From assembly GCF_025950095.1 (NCBI RefSeq), contig NZ_JAPDDR010000008.1, forward strand, positions 124,001-188,000: a stretch of 64,000 nucleotides of DNA. Reading direction: 5' to 3'. A model generated the notes under the pieces. It was not told the origin of the DNA, ran no database searches, and worked only from the letters and a program-made list of their open reading frames with translations. Every line of letters starts with the position of its first letter. Positions within the stretch are counted from its first letter, which is position 1. The translations under genes and the position numbers were made by a program. This document shows, piece by piece, positions 43,533 to 50,972 of this stretch. The stretch is from Luteolibacter rhizosphaerae (GTDB taxonomy: Bacteria > Verrucomicrobiota > Verrucomicrobiia > Verrucomicrobiales > Akkermansiaceae).

Positions 43533-45320
43533 TCAGGGGGCCGCCGAGGCTTTCAGCGCCATCGGATCCGAGGATTCGAAGCGCTGTGTGATGGTGAGAT
43601 CGAAGGAAAAGGGATAGGTGCTGTCGTCGAGGATGGACGCCTCTTCCAATGGGGCTTGCTTGAAGCCGGAGTTCTCAAGCGTGCGGACATTCACCACCAG
43701 CGTACGGTTGCCGATGGTGGTGCGAAAGGCCTCGTTGCCGGTGGCGTCTGCCACTTGGTTGAAGACCGCCGAGATCCCGTCTCGTGTATTCAGCACCGAG
43801 AGGCGTTCCAATGCCTCCTCGCGGGCAAGGCCGGTGATTTTCCATTCCTTCACGAAGCCCGCCATGACTTGGCCCGGTGTGTTTTCCGTCCGCACCGAGT
43901 GATTGAAGGTTTTGGCGAGGAAACCGCCATTCTCCGGGAAGAGAATGCCCAGAAGTTCCATGGAAGCCCATGCCTTCGAGCGGTCGGCCAACAGGTTGTC
44001 CCAGTGATCGATGCGGGTCCGCTCGGCGGATACCATCGCGAGCCGTTGCTTGCCTACCTGCGCGCTCTCGGCATTGAAGGCCCACTCCGGCTGACGGATC
44101 ATTCCGACCATCCCGACAACAAGCCAACCCAGCGAAAGTAACGCGGCTGCGCCGAAGCCCAGCCTGGCATACCTCGCCATGCGCAGGAGCTTCATCTCCC
44201 CACGGTTGGGATATAGTTCGGCCGCCTCGTGCGCCATCGGCAGGAAATCCTGCGTTGCCCACCCCTCCGTGCGGAAATCGCTGAAGGTATGAGCGTTCGC
44301 AATCGGCGTTTCCGCAGCCGTGGTCAGTCCGGCAGTTACCAAGGGCTCGGGGAAGCTTACGCTGTTACTCCCCGCTTGATAGCGCGTGCCGCTCCAATCG
44401 ATCTCGCGGATCGAGGTGGCCGGGAACACGACCTGGACATCCGCTGCCAGTTGCGGATCGGCGCCTTCGCCGATATTGAACAGGAAGATCTCCGGGTCCG
44501 CGAGTTCAAGGGCCGCGGCGGTTGTGGAAGTCGCGTGCCGCAAGTTTGTCGGACGGCGCTGGCCCCGGTGTTGAAGGGTGCGCAGCAAGCGCAGGTCGCC
44601 GTGCTCGTTGAAGAAGGCGAGCAGCGTGAAGCGCGGATAGGGCAGGATCGCGATGATCGGCCGTGTCACGGCGTCGGTCTTCAGGTCCGGCAGAGCCAGC
44701 AGGCAGATCAGCGGTGAGCTCACCGCCCGGGTCACGATCGGGAAATTGTTTTCCTCGCCGATGCGGCGCAGTCCATCGAGGAAAGGAGACCAGCGATGGC
44801 TGATGCAGAGGGTCGTGGCGATCGCCTCGCTGCCGGCGGCAGGGTAGGGGATCAAACGCCAGGAATTCTCGGCCTCGCTGACAGAAGCATCGTCGAGAAC
44901 TCCCTTGGGATCGGTTTCGATCTGGGCACGCAATTCGGAAAGAGCTCCCGGATTGTCCAGCTCGGGCTTCAACTCGGAGGTCGCGAATTCGTCGGCTACA
45001 TGCAGCACGACGGCGATCGAGGAAGCATTGGAGGCCTTGGCGGTGGCCAGAACTTGGTTCGCGAAAGCGGAAACCAAGGTGAGATCGGTGGCGCAGGCCT
45101 CGTCCGGCACTGGTCCGGCGGCCCAAGTGTTCGCGCGGCGGTTGTAGAGCCAGGAATCGATCCGGCTGCCGTCCACGCGGACGTGAAGCTGGAAATCCAG
45201 CTCGAGCGCGTTCTGATACCACGCGGTATTAGCCGCACGGCTGGTGCCGCGCAGGATCGCGCCGGCTTGGCGGAACCTCTGGAGAGGATTCAGCCCCGAG
45301 GGATGTTGGTAGGCGACCAA
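43533..45320 (-). CDS. GspL/PilM-PilN-type inner-membrane assembly protein (Amuc_1101 equivalent by position)
   Basis: The 595-residue product combines a large N-terminal cytoplasmic part of ~375 residues, compatible with the PilM/GspL actin-like fold. One membrane helix follows (about residues 385-405, LGFGAAALLSLGWLVVGMV), then a periplasmic coiled coil and ferredoxin-like domain resembling PilN (FVKEWKITGLAREEALERL). It therefore looks like GspL, or fused PilM and PilN. The only usable start is a TTG at 45320, and its leader is C-rich with no Shine-Dalgarno, so the start is uncertain. It lies 153 bp after the pilin gene, beyond a hairpin that may lower its expression relative to pilin. Confidence 0.72.
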   Translation of the reverse strand: MVAYQHPSGLNPLQRFRQAGAILRGTSRAANTAWYQNALELDFQLHVRVDGSRIDSWLYNRRANTWAAGPVPDEACATDLTLVSAFANQVLATAKASNASSIAVVLHVADEFATSELKPELDNPGALSELRAQIETDPKGVLDDASVSEAENSWRLIPYPAAGSEAIATTLCISHRWSPFLDGLRRIGEENNFPIVTRAVSSPLICLLALPDLKTDAVTRPIIAILPYPRFTLLAFFNEHGDLRLLRTLQHRGQRRPTNLRHATSTTAAALELADPEIFLFNIGEGADPQLAADVQVVFPATSIREIDWSGTRYQAGSNSVSFPEPLVTAGLTTAAETPIANAHTFSDFRTEGWATQDFLPMAHEAAELYPNRGEMKLLRMARYARLGFGAAALLSLGWLVVGMVGMIRQPEWAFNAESAQVGKQRLAMVSAERTRIDHWDNLLADRSKAWASMELLGILFPENGGFLAKTFNHSVRTENTPGQVMAGFVKEWKITGLAREEALERLSVLNTRDGISAVFNQVADATGNEAFRTTIGNRTLVVNVRTLENSGFKQAPLEEASILDDSTYPFSFDLTITQRFESSDPMALKASAAP

Positions 45321-45352
45321 GGGTGTAGGTGGGTGAAGGTGGGAACAGCATT

Positions 45353-45383
45353 GGGGGGAGTTGGGGAGAATTGGGGGAAGGGG
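45353..45383 (+). other. G-quadruplex-type motif between pilin and PilMN-like genes
   Basis: Four runs of four to six G (45353-45358, 45363-45366, 45373-45377, 45380-45383) are separated by loops AGTT, AGAATT and AA. Further GGG runs lie to the left (45321-45351). The G-rich strand is the template strand for the pilus operon, so the mRNA leader of the GspL-like gene is C-rich. This is a textbook intramolecular G4 pattern; folding is not shown. Confidence 0.6.
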
Positions 45384-45412
45384 TCTCCCGCCCGCCGGAG
45401 CGGACGGGAGAC
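45383..45412. terminator. Hairpin downstream of the major pilin gene
   Basis: GTCTCCCG (45383-45390) and CGGGAGAC (45405-45412) pair over 8 bp, 61 bp beyond the pilin stop in transcription direction. No U-tract follows. It may be an RNA-stabilising or partial-termination hairpin that keeps pilin mRNA more abundant than the downstream genes. Confidence 0.5.
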
Positions 45413-45473
45413 AATGGCTGGTTCATTCCACTCGCAACCGCGAGGCCCGGGTGGAATAGGCAGCTTCAGACGA

Positions 45474-45899
45474 TTACCAGTCGGAGTAGGAACCGGTGGC
45501 CGGAGCGTAGTCGGTTTCACCGGTGCCGGTGTAGGTCACGCCGAGCCAGAGGGTGCCCACTGGCGGCACGTTGGCACCACCGGCGTAGGCGGTGATTTCA
45601 GCCGCCGGCGGGTTAGGCTTGCGGAGGTAACCGCCGACACCGTCATCAAGCGGGCCGTAGATTTCGTTCTCGCCGCAGGCGCCCGTCGTTTCCGGCAGGT
45701 TACGCATGTTGGCGTGGCCACGAACCGCCTGCTGGGCATTGCGGATGTTCATGATGTTGGCCGAGCGGTCCGAACCCTTCTTCCAAGCGCGGGCGCCGAC
45801 GAAGAGGATCGAGATGAGCGAAAGCAGAACGAGGATGACCACGGTCAGTTCGAGGAGGGTCATGCCGCTTGCGCGCTTGGAGGTACGAGTCAGTTTCAT
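45474..45899 (-). CDS. Major type IV pilin-like protein (Amuc_1102 equivalent by position)
   Basis: The 141-residue prepilin starts at ATG 45899. Its leader is short and basic, ending Gly12. The mature protein begins MTLLELTVVILVLLSLIS with Glu at +5 (Glu17), the standard class III signal and hydrophobic helix. The globular part holds a Cys (TTGACGENEIYG) and Gly/Pro-rich loops (GVGGYLRKPNPP), ending in YAPATGSYSDW. Being directly downstream of the PilT-like gene and followed by a hairpin suggests it is the main structural pilin. Two start codons upstream (to 45956) would add an unusual polar extension and are rejected. Confidence 0.86.
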   Translation of the reverse strand: MKLTRTSKRASGMTLLELTVVILVLLSLISILFVGARAWKKGSDRSANIMNIRNAQQAVRGHANMRNLPETTGACGENEIYGPLDDGVGGYLRKPNPPAAEITAYAGGANVPPVGTLWLGVTYTGTGETDYAPATGSYSDW

Positions 45900-45966
45900 G
45901 TTTGGTGTGTGTATCTTTGGGTGTGTCTTTGTCTTGTCTTTGGCAGGAGATCGCACGTCTGGGTGT

Positions 45967-47241
45967 TTACAGGATTTCAGTATCGTCCCGGTTCATTCGT
46001 GCGTTCTCGAAAGTGGTTTCGGTGATCAGCCCCTGGCGCATCAGCCTGCGCAGGTTTGCATCCCACTCGATATTTCCGGCCCTGCGTATTACGTCTTCGA
46101 GTGATCTGGCACCTCCGTCGTAGTTTGTGATGGCGGAGGCGACAGCGTCGTCGTTGTTCTGCAGGAATTCGTAGGTCAGGACCCGCTTCTGGACCCCGTT
46201 GAGGAGGCCTTGCGAGTGGATGAAGATCAAAATCTCGGAAAGGCGGGAAAGCACCGCGGAGTGGTTCTCCTTCGGGTAGAGTTCCAGGATACGACCGATG
46301 GTCTTGACCGCACCGGTGGTGTGTAGCGTGGAGAGTACCAAGTGGCCGGTTTGTGCCGCTTCCATGCATGTTTCCATGGCCTCGCGGTCGCGGATTTCCC
46401 CCAAGAGGATGACGTGCGGCGCTTTACGCAGCACATCCTTCAGGCCCTGGCGGTAGGAGTGGACGTCCCGGCCGACTTCCTGCTGCGTCACCACGCTGGG
46501 GCAGGGGATGCGGCGTCCCGGATACTCCGGGTCATCCATGTCGTCGGGATATTGATATTCGATCGGGTCCTCCACCGTCACGATGTGCTTGCCGTGGTTG
46601 CGGCGCAGCCAGTCGATCAAGGCGGCGAGAGTGGTCGATTTGCCGGAGCCGGTTGGACCGGTCACCAGGCAGAGGCCGGCGCGCTTTTGTACCGCTTGGC
46701 GGAGCACATAGTTGGTATCGGCGTCGATACCGAGGCTCTCCAGCTCCGGAATGTAGTCATTCAGGATACGGCAGGTCACCCCTAGGCCGGACGAACTCAG
46801 GTGAGCTTGAATACGCAGGCGGCCGGAGCGCTCTCCATTCTCGCCCATCGGGATGCCATCGCAAGAGAAGTCGGCCACTTTTCTCTCGGCAAAATCACGG
46901 ATCGCATTGGCGATCTTGTCTTCCACGCGCTCTTCCACGCTGTCCTTCTCTCCGAAGCCGTGGCTCGCGCTTTCCTTGTTCGAGATCAGTGTCTTCAGGA
47001 TCTCGTCCATGTGGAACCCGTTCAGCAGTCCCAGGAAGTCGAGTTTCTCCACGCCCTTGTTGGTGTGGATATACACTGGCCGCTCGGTGCGCATCTGAAT
47101 GTCCGAAACGCGCAGCTCCTTGCAGGTGCGGAAGATGATGCCCAGCAGCGTGGCCCCGTCCATCCCCGGCGCGAATCGCGGCAGCGCGACAGGAGAATTC
47201 CTGACGGGCAGCGGCGGCGGTTCATGTACGGCGGTGAACAT
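45967..47241 (-). CDS. Pilus retraction ATPase, PilT/PilU-like
   Basis: The 424-residue hexameric AAA+-like ATPase has Walker A GPTGSGKST with Lys201, and Walker B plus arginine residues in LLGEIRDREAMETCMEAA. The His box STLHTTGAVKTIGRILELY is diagnostic of PilT/PilU. It has no tetracysteine zinc site, unlike the PilB-like protein in this locus. That supports a retraction rather than assembly role. It would depolymerise pili from the cytoplasmic base, giving twitching motility or DNA uptake. It is ~80 residues longer than typical PilT, with an extended N-terminal domain. It sits 67 bp upstream of the major pilin gene. Confidence 0.88.
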   Translation of the reverse strand: MFTAVHEPPPLPVRNSPVALPRFAPGMDGATLLGIIFRTCKELRVSDIQMRTERPVYIHTNKGVEKLDFLGLLNGFHMDEILKTLISNKESASHGFGEKDSVEERVEDKIANAIRDFAERKVADFSCDGIPMGENGERSGRLRIQAHLSSSGLGVTCRILNDYIPELESLGIDADTNYVLRQAVQKRAGLCLVTGPTGSGKSTTLAALIDWLRRNHGKHIVTVEDPIEYQYPDDMDDPEYPGRRIPCPSVVTQQEVGRDVHSYRQGLKDVLRKAPHVILLGEIRDREAMETCMEAAQTGHLVLSTLHTTGAVKTIGRILELYPKENHSAVLSRLSEILIFIHSQGLLNGVQKRVLTYEFLQNNDDAVASAITNYDGGARSLEDVIRRAGNIEWDANLRRLMRQGLITETTFENARMNRDDTEIL

Positions 47242-47267
47242 GCGGGAGGTGAGAGACGGGAAGTTGC

Positions 47268-48128
47268 TTAGAAGGTGGAGCTGATCTCAGGGCTCTCCTT
47301 GGAAAGGCGTTCGATTGTTGCGGCGGAGGCGCTGCGGATCTTGGTGATGAATTCAAGGCGCTCTTGCATCTCGTATTGGCGCGCAGGGGAGAGGCGTCCG
47401 TATTCGCCGGATTCGATCCAGCGGTCGGTCAGTTCGTGATGGCGGGCCAGCGAGAAGTCCAAGCGCTTCAACTCGTCGCGCATCTGGTCGAGGCTGTAGT
47501 CCTGCTTGTGGAGGAACATCAGTTCCAAGACAGTCGCGGAAGCGGAGGCGGCGGTCAGTGCCGGGCGGGGATCGTGTTCCTCGCGCAGACAGTAGAGGAT
47601 CGTGTTTTTCGCCAGAGCCAGCACCTTGTCGCTGAGGATCGGGCGCGTGCCCACCTGTGGCTCGCTCAGGAAGAGATGATACGAATTGTAGTTCGCGTAG
47701 TTGGAAGGATCCAGCTCGTAAGCCGTGCGGAGACGGTCTTCGATCTGGCGGCGCAGATATTTCTTGTGGGCCTCCGTCGCAGGGCGGGCGTTGGTGCGTT
47801 CCGTCACCGCTTCTTCCAGCCGCACGATGAGGCTCGGCGTGGAGTCTTCGCACTCGTCGTGAGACCCGTCGGAATGATCGTGACCGCAGTCACACTTCCG
47901 GCCCTTTTTGCCGGTCTCACCGGAAACCTCCACCGCGTGCCAGTCAGATGAAACACCGCCCTGTGCCGCGATCGCGATGACCTGACCATATGGGCTCATC
48001 TTCAGGCCCAAGGGATTCGGGAAGTAGTTGAAGTCCCCGCCCCCTGCCAGCTCCTTCGCGCCGTACGACCACAACGCGGCGCCAGCGAGGGCGAGCGTGG
48101 ATGGGATCGCGAAATTGCGAAGGTTCAT
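47268..48128 (-). CDS. Unrecognised anchored protein with a Cys/His cluster
   Basis: The 286-residue product has an N-terminal hydrophobic segment (about 8-27) acting as signal or anchor. A dense Cys/His/Asp cluster follows around residues 82-97 (CDCGHDHSDGSHDEC), a likely metal-binding patch. The rest is helical (YLRRQIEDRLRTAYELDPSN, QDYSLDQMRDELKRLDFSLA). No family is recognised. It lies between an ABC transporter permease gene and the PilT-like gene with small gaps (36 and 26 bp). In Myxococcus xanthus an ABC pair (PilH, PilI) and an accessory (PilG) are needed for pili; this gene could fill the accessory place, by position only. Confidence 0.6.
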   Translation of the reverse strand: MNLRNFAIPSTLALAGAALWSYGAKELAGGGDFNYFPNPLGLKMSPYGQVIAIAAQGGVSSDWHAVEVSGETGKKGRKCDCGHDHSDGSHDECEDSTPSLIVRLEEAVTERTNARPATEAHKKYLRRQIEDRLRTAYELDPSNYANYNSYHLFLSEPQVGTRPILSDKVLALAKNTILYCLREEHDPRPALTAASASATVLELMFLHKQDYSLDQMRDELKRLDFSLARHHELTDRWIESGEYGRLSPARQYEMQERLEFITKIRSASAATIERLSKESPEISSTF

Positions 48129-48164
48129 GATCTTAGGGAGGGAAAGGGAGGTAGAGATGAAATC

Positions 48165-48932
48165 TCAGGCAGCGGCACGGGTCCGGAAGACGAGGCGGGA
48201 GATCGCCGCGTAGACCAGGAGGATACCGCCGAAGTAGGCGAGGAGCAGAGGGAACTTGTCCCAAGCGATCGCGCCGAGCTTGTAGCGCAGGCGCTCGGTC
48301 GGATCCGCAAAGTGGTAATGCGGGGAGGCCGCCCAGATCCACTTCAGCACCGGATTGTCTTCCAAGTTGCCGAGCAGCTTGAGGTAGCCCACGCCGTAAA
48401 GGCCGTAGATGGCGAGACCGCCGGAAGTGAGGAAGCCGGTGAGACTGCCGAAGCGGGATGCCACGGCGCTCGCAAGAGCCACCAGCGGTGCCATCACGAT
48501 CAGGAACAGCATCGCGTATTGGAAATTGGTGGCGATCCACATGCTCCGCTCGTCCGGGGCTGCCGGGCTGGCCGCCAGCATGCAGACCGCAGCGGAGAGC
48601 AGGGGTAGCGGGGCAAGGAAGGTGAAGACCGAGAGCCACATCTCGAAGAGCTGGCGGCTGGCCGAAATGCCTGTCGTCAGGAAGTACTCGCCGAGTCCGG
48701 AGCGTGCGTTGGATTCGCCCTGTTTCGCCGCCGTGAAGAAACCCCAGAAAATCGCCGAGAGCAGCGCCATGGCCCAGGTCGCTTGGGCGATCGCCGGCTT
48801 CTTCAGCACTTCGTTCTCCGTGCCGCTCGAAATCTGCGTGAGCAGGAAGGGCATCACACCGACGGCGAAGACACAGATGATCCAGGAATTCCTCCGGAAC
48901 AGCGTGGTGGTGGTGAGACGGTAGAGTCGCAT
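48165..48932 (-). CDS. ABC transporter permease subunit (PilI-like by position)
   Basis: The 255-residue protein has six hydrophobic helices. It fits the ABC-2 permease layout: a short N-terminal amphipathic part (LYRLTTTTLFRRNSWIICVF), a cytoplasmic loop GESNARSGLGEYFLTTGIS that would contact the ATPase, and a later loop before the last helix. It is encoded 4 bp downstream of the ATPase gene and would form the membrane channel with it. The substrate is unknown. Adjacency to pilus genes suggests the transporter is a pilus-linked system like PilHI of Myxococcus. Confidence 0.72.
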   Translation of the reverse strand: MRLYRLTTTTLFRRNSWIICVFAVGVMPFLLTQISSGTENEVLKKPAIAQATWAMALLSAIFWGFFTAAKQGESNARSGLGEYFLTTGISASRQLFEMWLSVFTFLAPLPLLSAAVCMLAASPAAPDERSMWIATNFQYAMLFLIVMAPLVALASAVASRFGSLTGFLTSGGLAIYGLYGVGYLKLLGNLEDNPVLKWIWAASPHYHFADPTERLRYKLGAIAWDKFPLLLAYFGGILLVYAAISRLVFRTRAAA

Positions 48933-48936
48933 GGCT

Positions 48937-49587
48937 TCAGTTGAGCTGTTGCTTCAGGTGACTCCAGGTCTGCTCCGATCCCGTCGTGTGACGGATCCCT
49001 TCGCCTTGGATCACGATCGCGCTGGGCATTCCCATCGAATCGTAGTCCGGGTGGCAGCTCACCAGGCGCAAGACTCCGTCGGAGCTGGTGCGCCAGATGT
49101 TCTCGAAAATTTCGCGTGCATACGCGTCCAGCCCGCTGAAGGGCTCGTCCAGCAGCAGGATGTTCCCGCGCTTCGGATCGATCGAATATTCCGCCACGAT
49201 CAGGTGCGTCTTGCGGCGGTTGCCGGTAGAGAGTTTCCCGTAGGGCTTGCGCACGTCCAATTCCATCGAGGTCGCCAGCTCGATCGCGGCCTTCCGCTTG
49301 TCCGCCGGTAGCATCGCGTTGAAAATCCCCGTGACCGTGATCTCCGGGTCGAAGCGCAGGTCTTCGGCCAGGAACTGAATCTTGCCCGTCGCTTCAAAAG
49401 CTCCGCCCATCGGCTTAAGGGTTTTCGAAACTGTCCGGAGCAGGGTGGTCTTGCCGCGACCATTGCGGGCGATCAGAAAATGCGTTCCGCCGCCCAGCAC
49501 GATCTCTTCTGCCGCCGAGGCCAGAGGCTTCCCGTAGCCGATCGTCAGACCGGCCTGAAGCTTTAGCTGTGGAGGCTCAAAATTCAT
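48937..49587 (-). CDS. ABC transporter ATP-binding subunit with divergent motifs (PilH-like by position)
   Basis: The 216-residue nucleotide-binding domain starts at ATG 49587. A longer frame to 49641 adds only an out-of-family extension. Walker A is ARNGRGKTT (Ala replaces the first Gly of GxxGxGKT). The ABC signature is LSTGNRRK where LSGGQ is usual. Walker B is NILLLDEPFSGLD and the H-loop His is in LVSCHPDYDS. The core catalytic residues are present, so hydrolysis is expected, but the signature loop is atypical. It is the first gene of the leftward block that runs into the pilus genes. Confidence 0.8.
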   Translation of the reverse strand: MNFEPPQLKLQAGLTIGYGKPLASAAEEIVLGGGTHFLIARNGRGKTTLLRTVSKTLKPMGGAFEATGKIQFLAEDLRFDPEITVTGIFNAMLPADKRKAAIELATSMELDVRKPYGKLSTGNRRKTHLIVAEYSIDPKRGNILLLDEPFSGLDAYAREIFENIWRTSSDGVLRLVSCHPDYDSMGMPSAIVIQGEGIRHTTGSEQTWSHLKQQLN

Positions 49588-49957
49588 GCTCTTTGCAATC
49601 CAATGCTGCGATTTTCTACCCGGCGCAGGGCAGATATTCAAGTTTAATTAAATATCTGGCGTGCCGATGGGTCTAGGCTTTAGGAATTTTTTGTGAATGA
49701 AGCAATAAATTTTTGAACATTTTCCAAAGTTCTTGGTCATCAAGCCTTGGGGGTGGCCCTTTCCGACCGAAAATGACCCGATCTAGCAGACTTTTTGCTG
49801 CATGACACGGAATCGCGGTATTCCTGATGAGGTTATTGAAGAGTTGGCACGCTGAAATTTCAGCAGGAAGGGTGCCTCAGCGTGGGTTGCACGATTCAAC
49901 TTTTTTCCGCGTGACGGTGGGGGGTGCGCTGTTACAACCCGCGCACCGAGCGAACGC
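49588..49957. promoter_or_regulatory. 370-bp divergent intergenic region with nested palindromes
   Basis: No protein gene is seen here. The left part is AT-rich and holds an inverted repeat, CAGATATT (49631-49638) and AATATCTG (49651-49658), enclosing TTTAATTAAA. This is a likely promoter or operator for the pilus block. Nearer to purM are a 14-bp perfect palindrome GCTGAAATTTCAGC (49851-49864) and arms CACGCTGA (49849-49856) with TCAGCGTG (49877-49884). The last two share bases and exclude each other, a possible attenuator-type switch in the purM leader. Confidence 0.5.
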
Positions 49958-50956
49958 ATGGGATCAACAAAGCTGACTTACCAGCAGGCCGGGGTGGACA
50001 CGCGCAGAGCGGCCGCCTTGGTGGGTGACATCAAGAGCCACGTGGCCCGCACGCAGCAGAACCGTAAGCTCCTCGGAGCATTCGGTCTCTTCGCTGCCTG
50101 CTACGATCTGAGTTCCTACAAGGAACCGGTGATCGTCACCGGCTGCGATGGCGTAGGCACCAAGCTGGAGCTGCTCCTTGAGCACGATCTGCTTGAGACC
50201 GCTGGCAAGGACCTCGTCGCGATGAGCGTGAACGACATCCTCACTACCGGTGGCGATCCGCTGCTCTTCCTCGATTACATCGGCATTGCCGCCCTTAATG
50301 AGGAGAAAATCACCCGCCTGATCGCAGGCATGGCCGATTATCTGGCCTCCTGCGATTGCATCCTCGCCGGCGGGGAAACCGCCGAAATGCCCGGAATCGT
50401 CCCTGCGGACGTGATCGAGCTCTCCGGTTTCTGCATCGGTTGCGCTGAAAAGCCGGACCTCGTCGATCCCTCCGCCCTCAAGGTCGGGGACGTTTTGGTC
50501 GGCTACAAGTCGGACAGCATCCACGCGAATGGCTGGAGCCTCGTCCGCCGCGTCCTGCGTGAGCATCCCGGCTGCGTGAGCGAGGAAGAACTTCTCGGTT
50601 TCTTGGAGCCGACCCGCCTCTATCACGACGTCGTCCGCGACATTCGCGCCGCCGGCGTGAAGCCCAAGGCCTACTCCCACATCACCGGTGGTGGCCTGCC
50701 GGAGAATCTCGAACGTCTCTTCCGCGGCTTCGGTGCGGATCTGGAAATCCCCGCATGGGAGCTTCCCGGCATCTCGAAGCTCCTCGAACACGTCGATTCG
50801 GAGGACCGCTTCCATACTTTCAACATGGGCATTGGCTGGGTTGCGATCGTCGCCGCGGAAGATGCGGAGAAGATCCTTTCCGCCGGCCCCGGCGGCACGA
50901 TTCTGGGTACCTTGGTTGACACCGAGGGCGTTCGGGTGAAAGTCCGCGGCGAGTGA
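49958..50956 (+). CDS. purM: Phosphoribosylformylglycinamidine cyclo-ligase
   Basis: The 332-residue enzyme (AIR synthetase) closes the imidazole ring in step five of purine synthesis, using ATP. Family motifs present are YQQAGVDTRRAAALV at the N-terminus, the ATP/Mg loop TGCDGVGTKLELLL, DLVAMSVNDILTTGGDPLLF, and GETAEMPGIV. A later HITGGGLPENLERLF segment and GWVAIVAAEDAEKIL are also present. Length is normal (about 345). Cytoplasmic dimer. It is 16 bp upstream of purF and probably co-transcribed with it, giving a small purine operon. Confidence 0.96.
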   Translation: MGSTKLTYQQAGVDTRRAAALVGDIKSHVARTQQNRKLLGAFGLFAACYDLSSYKEPVIVTGCDGVGTKLELLLEHDLLETAGKDLVAMSVNDILTTGGDPLLFLDYIGIAALNEEKITRLIAGMADYLASCDCILAGGETAEMPGIVPADVIELSGFCIGCAEKPDLVDPSALKVGDVLVGYKSDSIHANGWSLVRRVLREHPGCVSEEELLGFLEPTRLYHDVVRDIRAAGVKPKAYSHITGGGLPENLERLFRGFGADLEIPAWELPGISKLLEHVDSEDRFHTFNMGIGWVAIVAAEDAEKILSAGPGGTILGTLVDTEGVRVKVRGE

Positions 50957-50972
50957 GCCCTAGCACCACCCG

